This document shows positions 7,188-15,691 of a stretch of DNA of 64,000 nt, piece after piece (position 1 is the stretch's first letter; each line of letters begins with the position of its first letter). Made by a program: the position numbers and the translations under genes. Under the pieces are notes generated by a model, which saw nothing but the letters and a program-made list of their open reading frames with translations, was not told where the DNA came from and ran no database searches. The stretch comes from Larkinella terrae. GTDB lineage: Bacteria > Bacteroidota > Bacteroidia > Cytophagales > Spirosomataceae. The DNA is taken from NCBI RefSeq assembly GCF_009668025.1, contig NZ_WJXZ01000014.1, positions 392,448 through 456,447 on the forward strand. Direction: 5' to 3'.

Positions 7188-10100
7188 TTACAGCGTCCGC
7201 TTCACTTCTTTCAGTTCGAAACTTTCGATCGTATCACCGACCTGAATATCGTTGAAATTTTTGATGCTTAGACCGCATTCGTAACCGTTCCGCACTTCGT
7301 TGACATCTTCTTTGTACCGTTTCAGCGCGCTGATTTCGCCGGTATGCACCACGATGAAGTCGCGAACGACCCGGACTTTGTTGTTCCGGCGGATGATTCC
7401 TTCCGTTACCATACAACCCGCAACGGTACCTACGCGGCTGATCTTGAACACTTCGCGAACGTCGATGTTCCCCACAATGACCTCTTCGGTGGTTGGTGCC
7501 AACAGACCTTCCATGGCATCCCGAACCTCGTTGATGGCGTCGTAGATGATCGAATACAACCGGATTTCGATTTGCTCCTGTTCGGCCAGACGGCGGGCAC
7601 TCACCGAAGGTCGTACCTGGAAGCCGACAATAATTGCATCCGAAGCCGATGCCAGCAGAATATCCGATTCGGAAATCTGACCCACGGCTTTGTGGATGAT
7701 ATTGACCTGAACTTCTTCCGTCGAAAGTTGCAGCAGCGAATCCGAAAGCGCTTCGACTGAACCGTCCACGTCACCTTTCACAATCACGTTCAGTTCCTTG
7801 AAGTTACCGATCGCTTTCCGGCGACCAATTTCCTCGAGCGTAATGTGCTTGCGAGTACGCAGGTTCTGCTCACGCAGCAATTGCTCCCGTTTGTTGGCGA
7901 TTTCGCGGGCTTCGCGCTCCGTTTCCATGACGTTGAACTTATCCCCGGACTGCGGAGCACCCGGCAGACCCAGAATTTGCACCGGCGTCGATGGCCCGGC
8001 TTCTTTCAGACGTTGGCCGATGTCGTCGGTCATTGCCCGAATCCGGCCAAAGTGCGCACCCACCAGTACAATGTCGCCCTGGCGGAGCGTTCCGGTTTGT
8101 ACGAGCATCGTGGTTACGTAACCGCGGCCTTTGTCCAGCTCGGCTTCAATAACCGTACCCGTCGCCCGTTTATCCGGATTGGCTTTCAGTTCGAGCAGTT
8201 CGGCTTCGAGGAGAACTTTCTCCAGCAGGTCCGAAATACCCTGTCCTGATTTCGAGGAAATTTCCTGGGTCTGGTATTTACCACCCCATTCTTCCACGAG
8301 CATATTCATGGCCGAAAGCTCTTCCCGAATTCGATCGGTATTGGCTCCCGGTTTGTCAATCTTGCTGAACGCAAAAACAATCGGGCTACCGGCTACCTGC
8401 GCGTGGTTGATGGCTTCACGCGTTTGCGGCATGACGCTGTCGTCGGCCGCGATCACAATGATAACCACGTCGGTTACCTTCGCACCCCGTGCCCGCATGG
8501 CCGTAAAGGCTTCGTGACCCGGCGTATCGAGGAACGTAATCATCCGGTCGTCGGTCGTTTTTACGCTATAGGCACCGATGTGCTGCGTAATCCCCCCGGC
8601 TTCACCTGCGGCAACACGCGTCCGGCGAATATAGTCGAGCAAGGATGTTTTACCGTGGTCGACGTGTCCCATGATGGTGACAATCGGTGCCCGGGTAATC
8701 AGATCCTCTTCCGCATCCGGTTCTTCTACCAGACCGGATTCGATTTCTTCCTCGGCCGATACAAATTGTACTTCGTAATCGAATTCATCGGCAATCACCG
8801 TAATTGCTTCGGCATCGAGCCGCTGGTTGATGGAGACAAACATCCCCAGGCTCATACAGGTGGCAATCACTTCGTTGACCGAAACATCCATCAGCGACGC
8901 CAAGTCGTTGGCGGACACGAATTCGGTTACTTTCAGGATTTTTGCTTCTTCGTTTTCCTGATCCAGACGTTCGCGCTCGCGTTCGGCACGTTCCTGACGG
9001 CGATCCCGGCGACGGTCGGCACCCCGGTTTGGCTTGTTACCGGTCATCCGGGCCTGTGTAGCCTTGATCGAGTCTTTTACTTCACGCTGCGTCGGTTCTT
9101 CCCGGCGGTCACGCGTACCACCCCGGGCTCCGGCTTTTCCTTTACCGGCTGATCCAGCCCCTGCGGCCGTTCCGGTTGCCGGTTTATTCGGCTGACCAGC
9201 TTGCTGGTTGCGGTTCGCCGGATTGGTCGTATCCCGTTCCCGGTTACGCGGGGCTCCTCCCTGACCTTGCGGCTGAGCCGTTCCGGCGGCCGGTGCGCCA
9301 CTGACCGGGTCACGACGTAAGCGTTTTCGTTTCCGTTTTTTATCACGTTCGTCCGTTGAAGCAACCGGGCCATTCTGTTTCTTGGAACGTTCCGAAGGCA
9401 GTTCGATGGTGCCTAAAACCGTCAGACCGCGCAGTTGCTCACCCCGGGCCCGGATTGTTTCGATTGGCTCATCCGGCTCAATGGTCGGTTCTGGACGGGG
9501 TGTTTCCTCCATCCGGGGCGTAACGGGCCTTGGTTGTGGTTCAACCGGACGCGGTGGCTGCTGCCCCCGATTGTCCTGCGGACGGTTCCGGTCGCGATCC
9601 GGGCGGTTTCCTCCCTGATTCGGGTTGGGACCCTGGTAAGCAGGACGATTGCCATCTCCCGGACGATCCGGGCGACGGTCGCGTGATCCGTCGTTCCGAT
9701 TCGGTTGTTGGCCTTGTCGGTTATCCGGCCGTGCGCCATCAGGCCGCGGGCCGTTATTCCGCTGGTCACCCCGATTCGGCTGTTGCTGGCGTGCATTTGG
9801 ATCATTGGGCCGTTGTGAAGGCTTTCTTTCCAAATCAATTTTACCCAAAACCGTCAATCCCGGCAATCGGGGCGTGGAGAGATCCGGTTGGGCGGTTTCT
9901 TTAATTTCCGGTGAGGTCACTTGCGGACGTGTTTCAGCCTGAGTTGTTTCGATTGGGCGTGGAGGCTCAACCGGTGCGGTGGCGACAGGCTGAATGGGTT
10001 CCGGTTTTTTCTCGGGTGCGGGAGCGGCTGCTTCCGGTTTGGGGGCAGGCGCAGGTGTTGGCGCGGCTTCCCGGGGTTCTGCCGGTATGGGTTGCTGACG

Positions 10101-10577
10101 GGCTTCAACCGGCGCGGCCGCAGGTTGCGGGGCAGGTGCGGGTTGCGGCTCCGGCGTTGTAATCTTTTCGGCTACAACGGGTTGAGGTTGTACAACCGGT
10201 TGTGGTTTCGGGGCTTCCTGTACCGGTGCAGGCACGGGTTTCGGAGCTACCGGTTCGGCAACAGGCTGAGGTGGCACCGGCTGGGAGGGCCGGGCTGGTT
10301 CATTCCGGAAATATTGCGGCAAATCATCATCTTCCCGACGCTTGACCAGCTCGGGCACAATTGGTTCTGAAGCTGGTTTCCGAACAGCTCCACCATTCAA
10401 CAGTTCAGTATTACCGAATTCTTTCGCCAAGATTTCCACTTGATCCGTAGAAATCTTGCCGTTTGGGTTACTATCAACCTTAATCCCTTTGGCAGAAAGA
10501 CGACTCACCACAGTAGACGAACCTACTCCGAGTATTTTTGCCACTTGGCTAAGGCGCATGGATTTATCTTCTGCCAT
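7188..10577 (-). CDS. infB: Translation initiation factor IF-2
   Basis: GTPase that brings fMet-tRNA to the 30S subunit. 1129 residues, long for IF-2 because of a very large linker. Order: N-terminal IF2_N domain (1-55, [21 protein letters not shown]), a Pro/Arg/Gln-rich disordered linker (about 65-540) with two copies of the motif GLTVLGxIxL, a second IF2_N-like helix set (about 545-610), then the G domain near residue 625 with GHVDHGKTS (G1), DTPGHEA (G3) and G4 reading SKID instead of the common NKID, then domains II, III and IV with the C-terminal fMet-tRNA binding domain. Last gene of the rimP-nusA-infB operon, followed by a strong terminator. Confidence 0.97.
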   Translation of the reverse strand: MAEDKSMRLSQVAKILGVGSSTVVSRLSAKGIKVDSNPNGKISTDQVEILAKEFGNTELLNGGAVRKPASEPIVPELVKRREDDDLPQYFRNEPARPSQPVPPQPVAEPVAPKPVPAPVQEAPKPQPVVQPQPVVAEKITTPEPQPAPAPQPAAAPVEARQQPIPAEPREAAPTPAPAPKPEAAAPAPEKKPEPIQPVATAPVEPPRPIETTQAETRPQVTSPEIKETAQPDLSTPRLPGLTVLGKIDLERKPSQRPNDPNARQQQPNRGDQRNNGPRPDGARPDNRQGQQPNRNDGSRDRRPDRPGDGNRPAYQGPNPNQGGNRPDRDRNRPQDNRGQQPPRPVEPQPRPVTPRMEETPRPEPTIEPDEPIETIRARGEQLRGLTVLGTIELPSERSKKQNGPVASTDERDKKRKRKRLRRDPVSGAPAAGTAQPQGQGGAPRNRERDTTNPANRNQQAGQPNKPATGTAAGAGSAGKGKAGARGGTRDRREEPTQREVKDSIKATQARMTGNKPNRGADRRRDRRQERAERERERLDQENEEAKILKVTEFVSANDLASLMDVSVNEVIATCMSLGMFVSINQRLDAEAITVIADEFDYEVQFVSAEEEIESGLVEEPDAEEDLITRAPIVTIMGHVDHGKTSLLDYIRRTRVAAGEAGGITQHIGAYSVKTTDDRMITFLDTPGHEAFTAMRARGAKVTDVVIIVIAADDSVMPQTREAINHAQVAGSPIVFAFSKIDKPGANTDRIREELSAMNMLVEEWGGKYQTQEISSKSGQGISDLLEKVLLEAELLELKANPDKRATGTVIEAELDKGRGYVTTMLVQTGTLRQGDIVLVGAHFGRIRAMTDDIGQRLKEAGPSTPVQILGLPGAPQSGDKFNVMETEREAREIANKREQLLREQNLRTRKHITLEEIGRRKAIGNFKELNVIVKGDVDGSVEALSDSLLQLSTEEVQVNIIHKAVGQISESDILLASASDAIIVGFQVRPSVSARRLAEQEQIEIRLYSIIYDAINEVRDAMEGLLAPTTEEVIVGNIDVREVFKISRVGTVAGCMVTEGIIRRNNKVRVVRDFIVVHTGEISALKRYKEDVNEVRNGYECGLSIKNFNDIQVGDTIESFELKEVKRTL

Positions 10578-10589
10578 ACAAATGGTTTA

Positions 10590-10681
10590 GAATGAAAAAA
10601 GCATTTTAATGATGCGCTATATATAATGAACGAGGAATGGATCGACTTAATTCATCGCTCAGCATTAATAGTCCATCATTT
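10590..10681. repeat. Degenerate heptamer-type inverted repeat between nusA and infB
   Basis: The left side (about 10610-10640) and the right side (about 10642-10678) are imperfect reverse complements sharing AATGATG, CTAT and ATAATG words. It seems to be an eroded member of the hairpin family seen intact at 1249, 13929 and 14437. It lies inside an operon, so it must permit read-through. Confidence 0.6.
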
Positions 10682-11926
10682 TTATTCAAATTCCTGGCGT
10701 AAAATGGCCAGAATCTCTTCAACGGTATCTTCTTCCAGATCAGTCATCCGGACAAGCTCCTCTTTCGAACGCGCGAGCACGCTTTTGGCGGTATCCAAAC
10801 CAACCCGGCGCAGCTCTTCGATCATCCAGGTATCGATTTCGTCGTTGAATTCAGACAGATCGACGTCTTCATCGTCCTCCTGACCTTCAACATCCCGGAA
10901 TACATCGATTTCCATCCCCACCAACCGACCGGCCAGCTTGATGTTCTGACCGCCTTTTCCGATGGCCAGCGAAACCTGATCGGGTTTCAGAAAAACCGAT
11001 ACGCGTTTGGCTTCCCGATCAACGTTCATCGTGCTGATTTTGGCCGGACTCAGCGCCCGACTGATCAGCAGTTCAAAGTTATCGGTATAGTTAATAACGT
11101 CAATGTTTTCGTTACCCAGTTCGCGGACTATACTGTGAATCCGCGATCCTTTCATCCCGACGCAGGCACCGACCGGATCGATCCGGTCGTCGTATGATTC
11201 AACGGCGACTTTCGCCCGCTCACCCGGCTCGCGAACGATCCGGCGAATGGAGATCAGACCGTCGTAAATCTCCGGAATTTCGTTTTCAAACAAACGCTCC
11301 AGAAAAACCGGTGAGGTCCGTGACAAAACGATCTTCGGCGTGCCGTTGATCATTTCAACCCGGTGGACGACGGCCTTCGTGGTTTCGCCTTTCCGGTAGC
11401 GGTCTTTCGGAATCTGCTCGCTTTTCGGCAGGCTGATTTCATTGCCTTCGTTATCGAGCAAAATTACTTCATTTTTAAGCAATTGGTAGACTTCTGCGTT
11501 CAGTAAATCACCAACCTGGTTTTTATATTTATCGTACAGAATCTCTTTTTCCAGATCCTTGATTTTCTGAATCAGCGTCTGGCGGGCGGTTTGCACAACC
11601 CGACGGCCAAAATCCTCCAGCTTCACTTCTTCGGCTACTTCCTCACCCACTTCAAAGTCAGACTGAATCTTGCGGGCTTCGGCCAGCGGAATTTTGTCGT
11701 AGTCCCAGATATCTTCCGAATTGTCGTCCACAATCTCGCGGGTGCGCCACATTTCGAGGTCACCGCTTTCGGCGTTGATGATCACGTCAAAGTTTTCGTC
11801 AGTACCGTATTTTTTGCGAATCATTGTCCGGAAGACGTCTTCCAGAATCTTGATCATGGTCGGGCGATCGATGTTTTTCGACCGTGCAAAGTCTGCAAAC
11901 GACTCAATGAGTATTCCGCTATCCAT
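10682..11926 (-). CDS. nusA: Transcription termination/antitermination factor NusA
   Basis: Binds RNA polymerase and nascent RNA and modulates pausing, termination and antitermination. 414 residues: N-terminal polymerase-binding domain (1-130), S1 domain (about 135-205, KGETTKAVVHRVE), KH1 (RIDPVGACVGMKGSRIHSIVRELGNENID) and KH2 (SLAIGKGGQNIKLAGRLVG), then an acidic tail ending in a helix-hairpin-helix-like segment (MIEELRRVGLDTAKSVLA...). The tail is shorter than the two AR repeats of E. coli NusA. It sits between rimP and infB, the order conserved across bacteria. A leader terminator before rimP suggests autoregulation. Confidence 0.97.
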   Translation of the reverse strand: MDSGILIESFADFARSKNIDRPTMIKILEDVFRTMIRKKYGTDENFDVIINAESGDLEMWRTREIVDDNSEDIWDYDKIPLAEARKIQSDFEVGEEVAEEVKLEDFGRRVVQTARQTLIQKIKDLEKEILYDKYKNQVGDLLNAEVYQLLKNEVILLDNEGNEISLPKSEQIPKDRYRKGETTKAVVHRVEMINGTPKIVLSRTSPVFLERLFENEIPEIYDGLISIRRIVREPGERAKVAVESYDDRIDPVGACVGMKGSRIHSIVRELGNENIDVINYTDNFELLISRALSPAKISTMNVDREAKRVSVFLKPDQVSLAIGKGGQNIKLAGRLVGMEIDVFRDVEGQEDDEDVDLSEFNDEIDTWMIEELRRVGLDTAKSVLARSKEELVRMTDLEEDTVEEILAILRQEFE

Positions 11927-11929
11927 AAT

Positions 11930-12005
11930 GTCAGTTGTCAGTTTTTCAGTTTACGGTTTTCAGTTGCAGGTTTCCAGTCAGAACAAACAGAAACAACGAA
12001 CTGAA
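11930..12005. repeat. Heptamer tandem repeat between rimP and nusA
   Basis: The gap reads as a run of degenerate 7-base units on the plus strand: GTCAGTT, GTCAGTT, TTCAGTT, TACGGTT, TTCAGTT, GCAGGTT, with the reverse word AACTGAAAAC near 11999. It is another version of the repeat type seen elsewhere in the window, built on a different word, and lies within an operon. Confidence 0.7.
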
Positions 12006-12031
12006 AACCCTACTTCGAAACCGATAAGCCT

Positions 12032-12511
12032 TTATTTAAATGAAACTTGTATTGTACTTTTCTTAATGTCGGTAAACGGGATGGCCGTTGGCTCAATCGG
12101 CGGATCGGTTTTCTTCGGCTTTTTGAGCGGTTTTTCGATCACTACAATCTGATCGTCACCGACACTCTCCAGTTTCCCGTTGCGCGTCTGCCCGTCGTTG
12201 AGCAACACTTCAATCTCACGACCCACGTTTTTCAGGTATTGCCGCTTGAAAACCAGGGGCTCATCGACGCCCGGTGATGATACTTCCAGGGTAAAGGGCT
12301 GGCCGTCAAATATTTCCAGCTCTTCCAGTTGGTTGCCCAACTTACGGCTGATTCCCGCGCATTCTTCAATAGTAATTCCGGTATCGCTATCCAGCAAGAC
12401 GGTTATTTTAGCACGAGTACGGGAAGGGGACACCTGAATATCAACGACAAAATACTGATCTTCGTTCAGATACGGCTGTAACAGCTCGTTGACTTTCGCC
12501 TTTACATCCAT
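12032..12511 (-). CDS. rimP: Ribosome maturation factor RimP
   Basis: Needed for 30S subunit maturation. 159 residues, normal for the family: N-terminal alpha/beta domain with ITIEECAGISRKLGNQLEE, the hallmark FTLEVSSPGVDEPL motif, and a C-terminal SH3-like barrel (REIEVLLNDGQTRNGKLESVGDDQIVV). First gene of rimP-nusA-infB. The ATG at 12511 is preceded by a short terminator-like hairpin (12526-12542) and a T-rich stretch that ends about 10 bases before the start, and by a consensus promoter at 12571-12602, so the whole operon appears to be read through a leader attenuator. Confidence 0.95.
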   Translation of the reverse strand: MDVKAKVNELLQPYLNEDQYFVVDIQVSPSRTRAKITVLLDSDTGITIEECAGISRKLGNQLEELEIFDGQPFTLEVSSPGVDEPLVFKRQYLKNVGREIEVLLNDGQTRNGKLESVGDDQIVVIEKPLKKPKKTDPPIEPTAIPFTDIKKSTIQVSFK

Positions 12512-12520
12512 AAATTAACA

Positions 12521-12542
12521 AAAAAGGGAGTCAAAAACTCCC
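12521..12542 (-). terminator. Leader terminator/attenuator of the rimP-nusA-infB operon
   Basis: On the minus strand GGGAGT, a 5-base loop (TTTTG) and ACTCCC are followed by TTTTTTGTTAATTT and then the rimP ATG. The stem has only 6 bp, the kind of weak hairpin whose termination is often NusA-dependent. The plus strand has no gene ending here and no minus-strand gene lies immediately upstream, so the only transcript it can affect is that of rimP. Confidence 0.65.
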
Positions 12543-12570
12543 TGCCATGCATAAATGCTGATAAGTGCTG

Positions 12571-12602
12571 CAAAGATAAGTATTTTATGAATGGATTCCC
12601 AA
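12571..12602 (-). promoter_or_regulatory. Candidate promoter of the rimP operon
   Basis: Minus strand: TTG, 21 bases, TATCTTTG, an exact TAnnTTTG -7 box. The start would fall near 12564, giving a leader of about 50 bases that contains the hairpin at 12526-12542. Confidence 0.65.
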
Positions 12603-12672
12603 TCAATTCTCCGAACTGTAGTTAACAATTTTTCCGCCTGATTAAATGGGACATTTTCCGAACAAACGTTTG

Positions 12673-12680
12673 TAACTTTG
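12673..12680 (+). promoter_or_regulatory. -7 box of the EEP-family gene
   Basis: TAACTTTG, an exact TAnnTTTG box, lies 75 bases before the ATG at 12755. No clear TTG is found at the -33 position, so this is a partial match. Confidence 0.45.
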
Positions 12681-12754
12681 TACGCCTACGCCCTATCTCT
12701 GTCGTTACTGAAAAAAGTCGGTCTGCGCGATCCGCACCCATCTGATTCGTTCGT

Positions 12755-13924
12755 ATGAAATTTTCGCTAAGGATTGGCGTACTGGTTTCTTCGTTTTTTT
12801 CGTCGCTGCTCTGGTCGCTTAATTTATTGTTGTTTCTGTATACGCTGCTGGTTTATTACCTGCTCTATCAAGTTCCGATCGGTCACTGGATGGCTGGCGT
12901 TCTGATGATCTCGTTGCCGGTTGCGTGGGCTTTCAACCTGTTTTTTATCGTATTCTGGTTGTTGGTGCGGCCCTGGCGGGCGTTGCTTCCGGTATTGACA
13001 ATGCTCATCGGAATTCCGTTCTGGCGACGCACGCTCGCGTATAGCCAGCCAGGTAACAACAGCGAGAAACGCCCGACGCTGCAGGTCATGAGCTATAACG
13101 TGATGGGTTTCAACAAATACGACCTTGTAGATACCCAGCGCCCGGACGAAGCGAACAACATGATTGACTGGGTGTTGAAAGAACCGTCGGATGTGAAATG
13201 CTTTCAGGAATTTTACAATGACAACAGCTCGGTTGTTTTTAAAACGATTCGGCGTCTGGAGAAAGCCGGTTATCCCTACTACGCCATCCTGCACCCGCCG
13301 GAACGGGAAGGGCCGGGCAAATTCTTCGGCGTAGCGGTTTTTTCGCGCTACCCGATCGTCAAACGGGGCGACGAGGTTTTCGACAATTTCAACGGCCTGG
13401 TTTGGGCCGATATCAAAACCGGTCCCGATACGATCCGGGTGATCAGCATCCATTTGCAGTCGATGGGCATCCGGGTGGGCGGTATGCTGAACGAGAAGGA
13501 GTCGAGCCGCGTCAGAAAAAATACGCAGGGCGTGTTGCGCCAGCTTCGGCAGGGAATGACCCTGCGCCGAAATCAGATTGTCCGGGTGGAGGAATATTAC
13601 CGAAATAGCCCGCACCCGGTCATTATCTGCGGAGATTTCAACGATACGCCCTACAGTTATACCTACGGTAAATTGCGCCGGATTCTGCGGAACGCCTTTG
13701 AAGACGCGGGCCGGGGCTTTGGGTTCAGCTACAACAAAGCCCCCGGTTTTCTCCGGATCGACAATCAGTTCTACAACGCCCGGTTTCTGGAACCGCTCAA
13801 CTACACGACCTACCGGGACGCCAAGTTCTCCGACCACTATCCCATCATGGCCCAATACGCCATCAAACCGCGCGAAATCAGCAAAGACCGCACGCCCAGA
13901 ACGCATGTCGAGTTTGATTTTTGA
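12755..13924 (+). CDS. Membrane-anchored endonuclease/exonuclease/phosphatase family protein
   Basis: 389 residues. The first 90 hold three hydrophobic helices (about 5-30, 33-65 and 70-93), and the rest is an EEP domain of the DNase I/sphingomyelinase type. Visible catalytic motifs: MSYNVMGFN, the metal-binding Glu in KCFQEF, RVISIHLQS, the ICGDFNDTPYS Asp/Asn pair and the terminal SDHYPIMAQ His. The topology predicts the catalytic domain on one face of the membrane after the third helix, probably outside the cytoplasm. Members of this architecture are common in Bacteroidota; the substrate is unknown. It is divergent from rimP and followed by a perfect heptamer hairpin. Confidence 0.88.
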   Translation: MKFSLRIGVLVSSFFSSLLWSLNLLLFLYTLLVYYLLYQVPIGHWMAGVLMISLPVAWAFNLFFIVFWLLVRPWRALLPVLTMLIGIPFWRRTLAYSQPGNNSEKRPTLQVMSYNVMGFNKYDLVDTQRPDEANNMIDWVLKEPSDVKCFQEFYNDNSSVVFKTIRRLEKAGYPYYAILHPPEREGPGKFFGVAVFSRYPIVKRGDEVFDNFNGLVWADIKTGPDTIRVISIHLQSMGIRVGGMLNEKESSRVRKNTQGVLRQLRQGMTLRRNQIVRVEEYYRNSPHPVIICGDFNDTPYSYTYGKLRRILRNAFEDAGRGFGFSYNKAPGFLRIDNQFYNARFLEPLNYTTYRDAKFSDHYPIMAQYAIKPREISKDRTPRTHVEFDF

Positions 13925-13928
13925 ATCG

Positions 13929-14013
13929 AATGAACAATTAACAATGAATAATGAACAATGAACAATGATTTAGCCATGCGGAGCTGTTCATTATTCATTG
14001 TTAATTGTTCATT
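13929..14013. repeat. Heptamer-built inverted repeat, perfect 29-bp arms
   Basis: Arms 13929-13957 and 13985-14013 are exact reverse complements over 29 bases with a 27-base loop. Units are ATGAACA, ATTAACA, ATGAATA, ATGAACA, ATGAACA. The hairpin separates the convergent ends of the EEP gene and moaE, and the right arm is followed by AAAAAA, so it could terminate transcription leftward or rightward. Open frames across it give meaningless MNNEQLTMNNEQ peptides. Confidence 0.92.
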
Positions 14014-14020
14014 AAAAAAG

Positions 14021-14431
14021 CTACGGATGCGCATCGACCCAGACCTGGCCATCCTCAAAAATCTCTTTTTTCCAGATCGGCACCTGTTGTTTGAGCGTGT
14101 CGATGATGTAGCGGCAGGCGTCGAAGGCGTCGGCGCGGTGGGGAGTAGCCACGGCAATCAAAACCGCCATGTCGCCAATTGTTAGATTGCCTTTCCGGTG
14201 AATGATCGCGTAGTTCCGGATATCCCAGCGCTGGCAGGCTTCGTCGGCAATTTCCTGCATTTTCGCGACCGCCATCCGGTCGTAGGCTTCGTATTCCAGC
14301 CGTTCGACGGGGCGGTTTTGGGTATTGTCGCGAACCGTACCGAAAAAAAACGTAATGGCCCCGGCCGCCCCCGTCGAAACGTGTTGATAAGCGGCATTCA
14401 TATCAATCGGCTCAGTCGTAATCGCAACCAT
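14021..14431 (-). CDS. moaE: Molybdopterin synthase catalytic subunit MoaE
   Basis: Large subunit of molybdopterin synthase, which inserts the dithiolene sulphurs into precursor Z (cPMP) using MoaD thiocarboxylate. 136 residues from ATG 14431 (MVAITTEPID). Motifs: GAITFFFGTVRD, LEYEAYDRMA, HRKGNLTIGDMAVLIAVATPHRADAFDACRYIIDTLKQQVPIWKKEIFEDGQVWV, including the Lys-rich active-site stretch PIWKKE. The frame is open upstream to 14488, but the extra 19 residues are only translation of the heptamer hairpin. It lies downstream of moaD with that hairpin between them. No other molybdenum cofactor genes are in the window. Confidence 0.95.
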   Translation of the reverse strand: MVAITTEPIDMNAAYQHVSTGAAGAITFFFGTVRDNTQNRPVERLEYEAYDRMAVAKMQEIADEACQRWDIRNYAIIHRKGNLTIGDMAVLIAVATPHRADAFDACRYIIDTLKQQVPIWKKEIFEDGQVWVDAHP

Positions 14432-14436
14432 AAAGG

Positions 14437-14513
14437 AATGATGGGTTATGAATGATGAACGATGGATGATGCTGACGCTGTAATTCATCGTTCATCATTC
14501 ATAACCCATCATT
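14437..14513. repeat. Heptamer-built inverted repeat, perfect 28-bp arms
   Basis: Arms 14437-14464 and 14486-14513 are exact reverse complements over 28 bases. The words are ATGATGG, GTTATGA, ATGATGA, ACGATGG, so the sequence differs from the hairpin 500 bases away while the design is the same. It lies between moaD and moaE, which are expected to be co-expressed, so it must be read through or the two genes are uncoupled. Confidence 0.92.
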
Positions 14514-14521
14514 CTAAGATG

Positions 14522-14770
14522 TTATCCTCCGCTGACGGGCGGGATCAGGGCAATTTCGTCGTTGGGATGCAGGGATTGATCGGCTTCGGCGTATTCGCCG
14601 TTGACGGCAATCAGCAGCGAACGGAGGCCGTTGAGGGCGGGATACTGCGTTTTCAGATTCGTCAATAAATCGCCTACCTGACCGGTTTGCGGCAGATCGA
14701 GCGTCAGGACCGACGAGCCGACAATCTCGCGCGTGATGCCAAAAAGCTGTACAGAAACTCGGTTACTCAT
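14522..14770 (-). CDS. moaD: Molybdopterin synthase sulphur-carrier subunit MoaD
   Basis: An 82-residue ubiquitin-like sulphur carrier that ends in the required Gly-Gly (IPPVSGG), which becomes the thiocarboxylate that MoaE uses. Other family signs: VQLFGITREIVGSS near the start and LLIAVNGEYA...LHPNDEIALIPPV at the end. The start ATG 14770 follows the stop of the upstream FHA gene by 2 bases (TGAGGATG), so translation is probably coupled to the FHA/kinase run. That physical link to a cell-envelope signalling operon may simply be transcriptional read-through. Confidence 0.94.
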   Translation of the reverse strand: MSNRVSVQLFGITREIVGSSVLTLDLPQTGQVGDLLTNLKTQYPALNGLRSLLIAVNGEYAEADQSLHPNDEIALIPPVSGG

Positions 14771-14772
14771 CC

Positions 14773-15672
14773 TCAAAGATACGAAAACAATAAAACAACT
14801 TCACCGCCCAGCTCAATTTGATCGCCATCGCGGAGCGGGTAACCCATCCCGGCAATATCGGCCCGCTCGACGGAATTGTCGGGGTGCATGATTTTCGTTT
14901 TATTGCCGCTGGCGGGTAGCCCGCCCGGATCGACCAGCAGGGAATACTGGTTGTTCGCAGCATCGTACCGGATCGTGGCGTGTGCCCGGCTGACCGCCCC
15001 GTTGCCCGCGCCTTTGTTCGGGTCAAAACCGGCATCGTCGTCGTTCAGAATGACGATGTCGTTGGTTCGCACCCGGCCCGAGGTGGTTTGGGTCGTATGC
15101 CCGCGACCGATGTAAAACGCAGTTTTTTCGGTTGAGTTGAGGGTATACTCGGCGTGCTCCGTCTGGCCGACCAGCGCCACGATTCGCGCCAGCAGCGGTA
15201 CCGCGTCCGGTTTCGTTTTATCCCGGATGATCAGCGCCAGATTTCCTTCCCGGTACGTGCCGGACGGTAATTCGTCCGCAGAAAGCGCGTACTCAAATCG
15301 CCAGTTTTTGGGCAAAACGATGTAATTGTCAGCCAACTGGCGGTTTAATTCCTGCTGGAATTTCCCCGGCTGATTGGCCCACAAAACGACCCGGTAAAGT
15401 TCTTCTTCTTCCGGTGTCGGGCAAGAAACCAGGAGCTTCAGGCCGATGGGAGCGGTTTCCGGTTCGTTCTGGTAAGCCCGCAGCTTATTAATGACAAATC
15501 GCAGGAGCTGCTCCCGTCGCCGGGCGGCCGGTGGTGGACCGGACGGAGCAGGTTTTGGTGCGACCGAAACCGGTTCCGTCCGTTTGATTTCCTCGGACGA
15601 AGGCTTTACCGTGGCCGACTGCCCCGCCGGTGTAAACCCGAATAGTTCTTTGACCTTTTCCAGAAAACTCAT
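14773..15672 (-). CDS. FHA-domain protein (FhaB-like position)
   Basis: 299 residues, no signal peptide. The N-terminal 50 residues are Pro/Ser/Thr-rich, a middle domain (about 50-165) is not recognised, and the C-terminal FHA domain (about 170-299) has the phosphothreonine-binding residues Gly189-Arg190, Ser228-Arg-Ala-His231 and Asn257-x-Thr259. FHA domains bind phosphothreonine peptides, so this is a plausible reader for the two kinases encoded upstream in the same run. The gene lies 19 bases after the SEDS-PBP fusion gene and touches moaD. Binding partners are inferred, not shown. Confidence 0.86.
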   Translation of the reverse strand: MSFLEKVKELFGFTPAGQSATVKPSSEEIKRTEPVSVAPKPAPSGPPPAARRREQLLRFVINKLRAYQNEPETAPIGLKLLVSCPTPEEEELYRVVLWANQPGKFQQELNRQLADNYIVLPKNWRFEYALSADELPSGTYREGNLALIIRDKTKPDAVPLLARIVALVGQTEHAEYTLNSTEKTAFYIGRGHTTQTTSGRVRTNDIVILNDDDAGFDPNKGAGNGAVSRAHATIRYDAANNQYSLLVDPGGLPASGNKTKIMHPDNSVERADIAGMGYPLRDGDQIELGGEVVLLFSYL

Positions 15673-15691
15673 AAAGTGACGGTTTTGCGGG

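Noticed and set aside
9382-10370. Several overlapping open frames opposite the infB linker
   Set aside because: The Pro/Arg/Gln-rich linker codons leave other frames open; none has protein-like composition.
12824-13906. Long antisense open frame (360 residues) opposite the EEP gene
   Set aside because: The plus-strand gene has complete catalytic motifs. The antisense frame is His/Arg-rich shadow sequence of a G+C-rich gene. The same applies to the long frames opposite the S9 peptidase (30707-31930) and M16 peptidase (42352-43431).
13837-14157. Open frames giving MNNEQLTMNNEQ-type peptides across the heptamer hairpins
   Set aside because: They are translations of repeat arms on either strand, with no family features. 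Similar frames at 1249-1328, 14432-14520 and 44216-44300 are also rejected.
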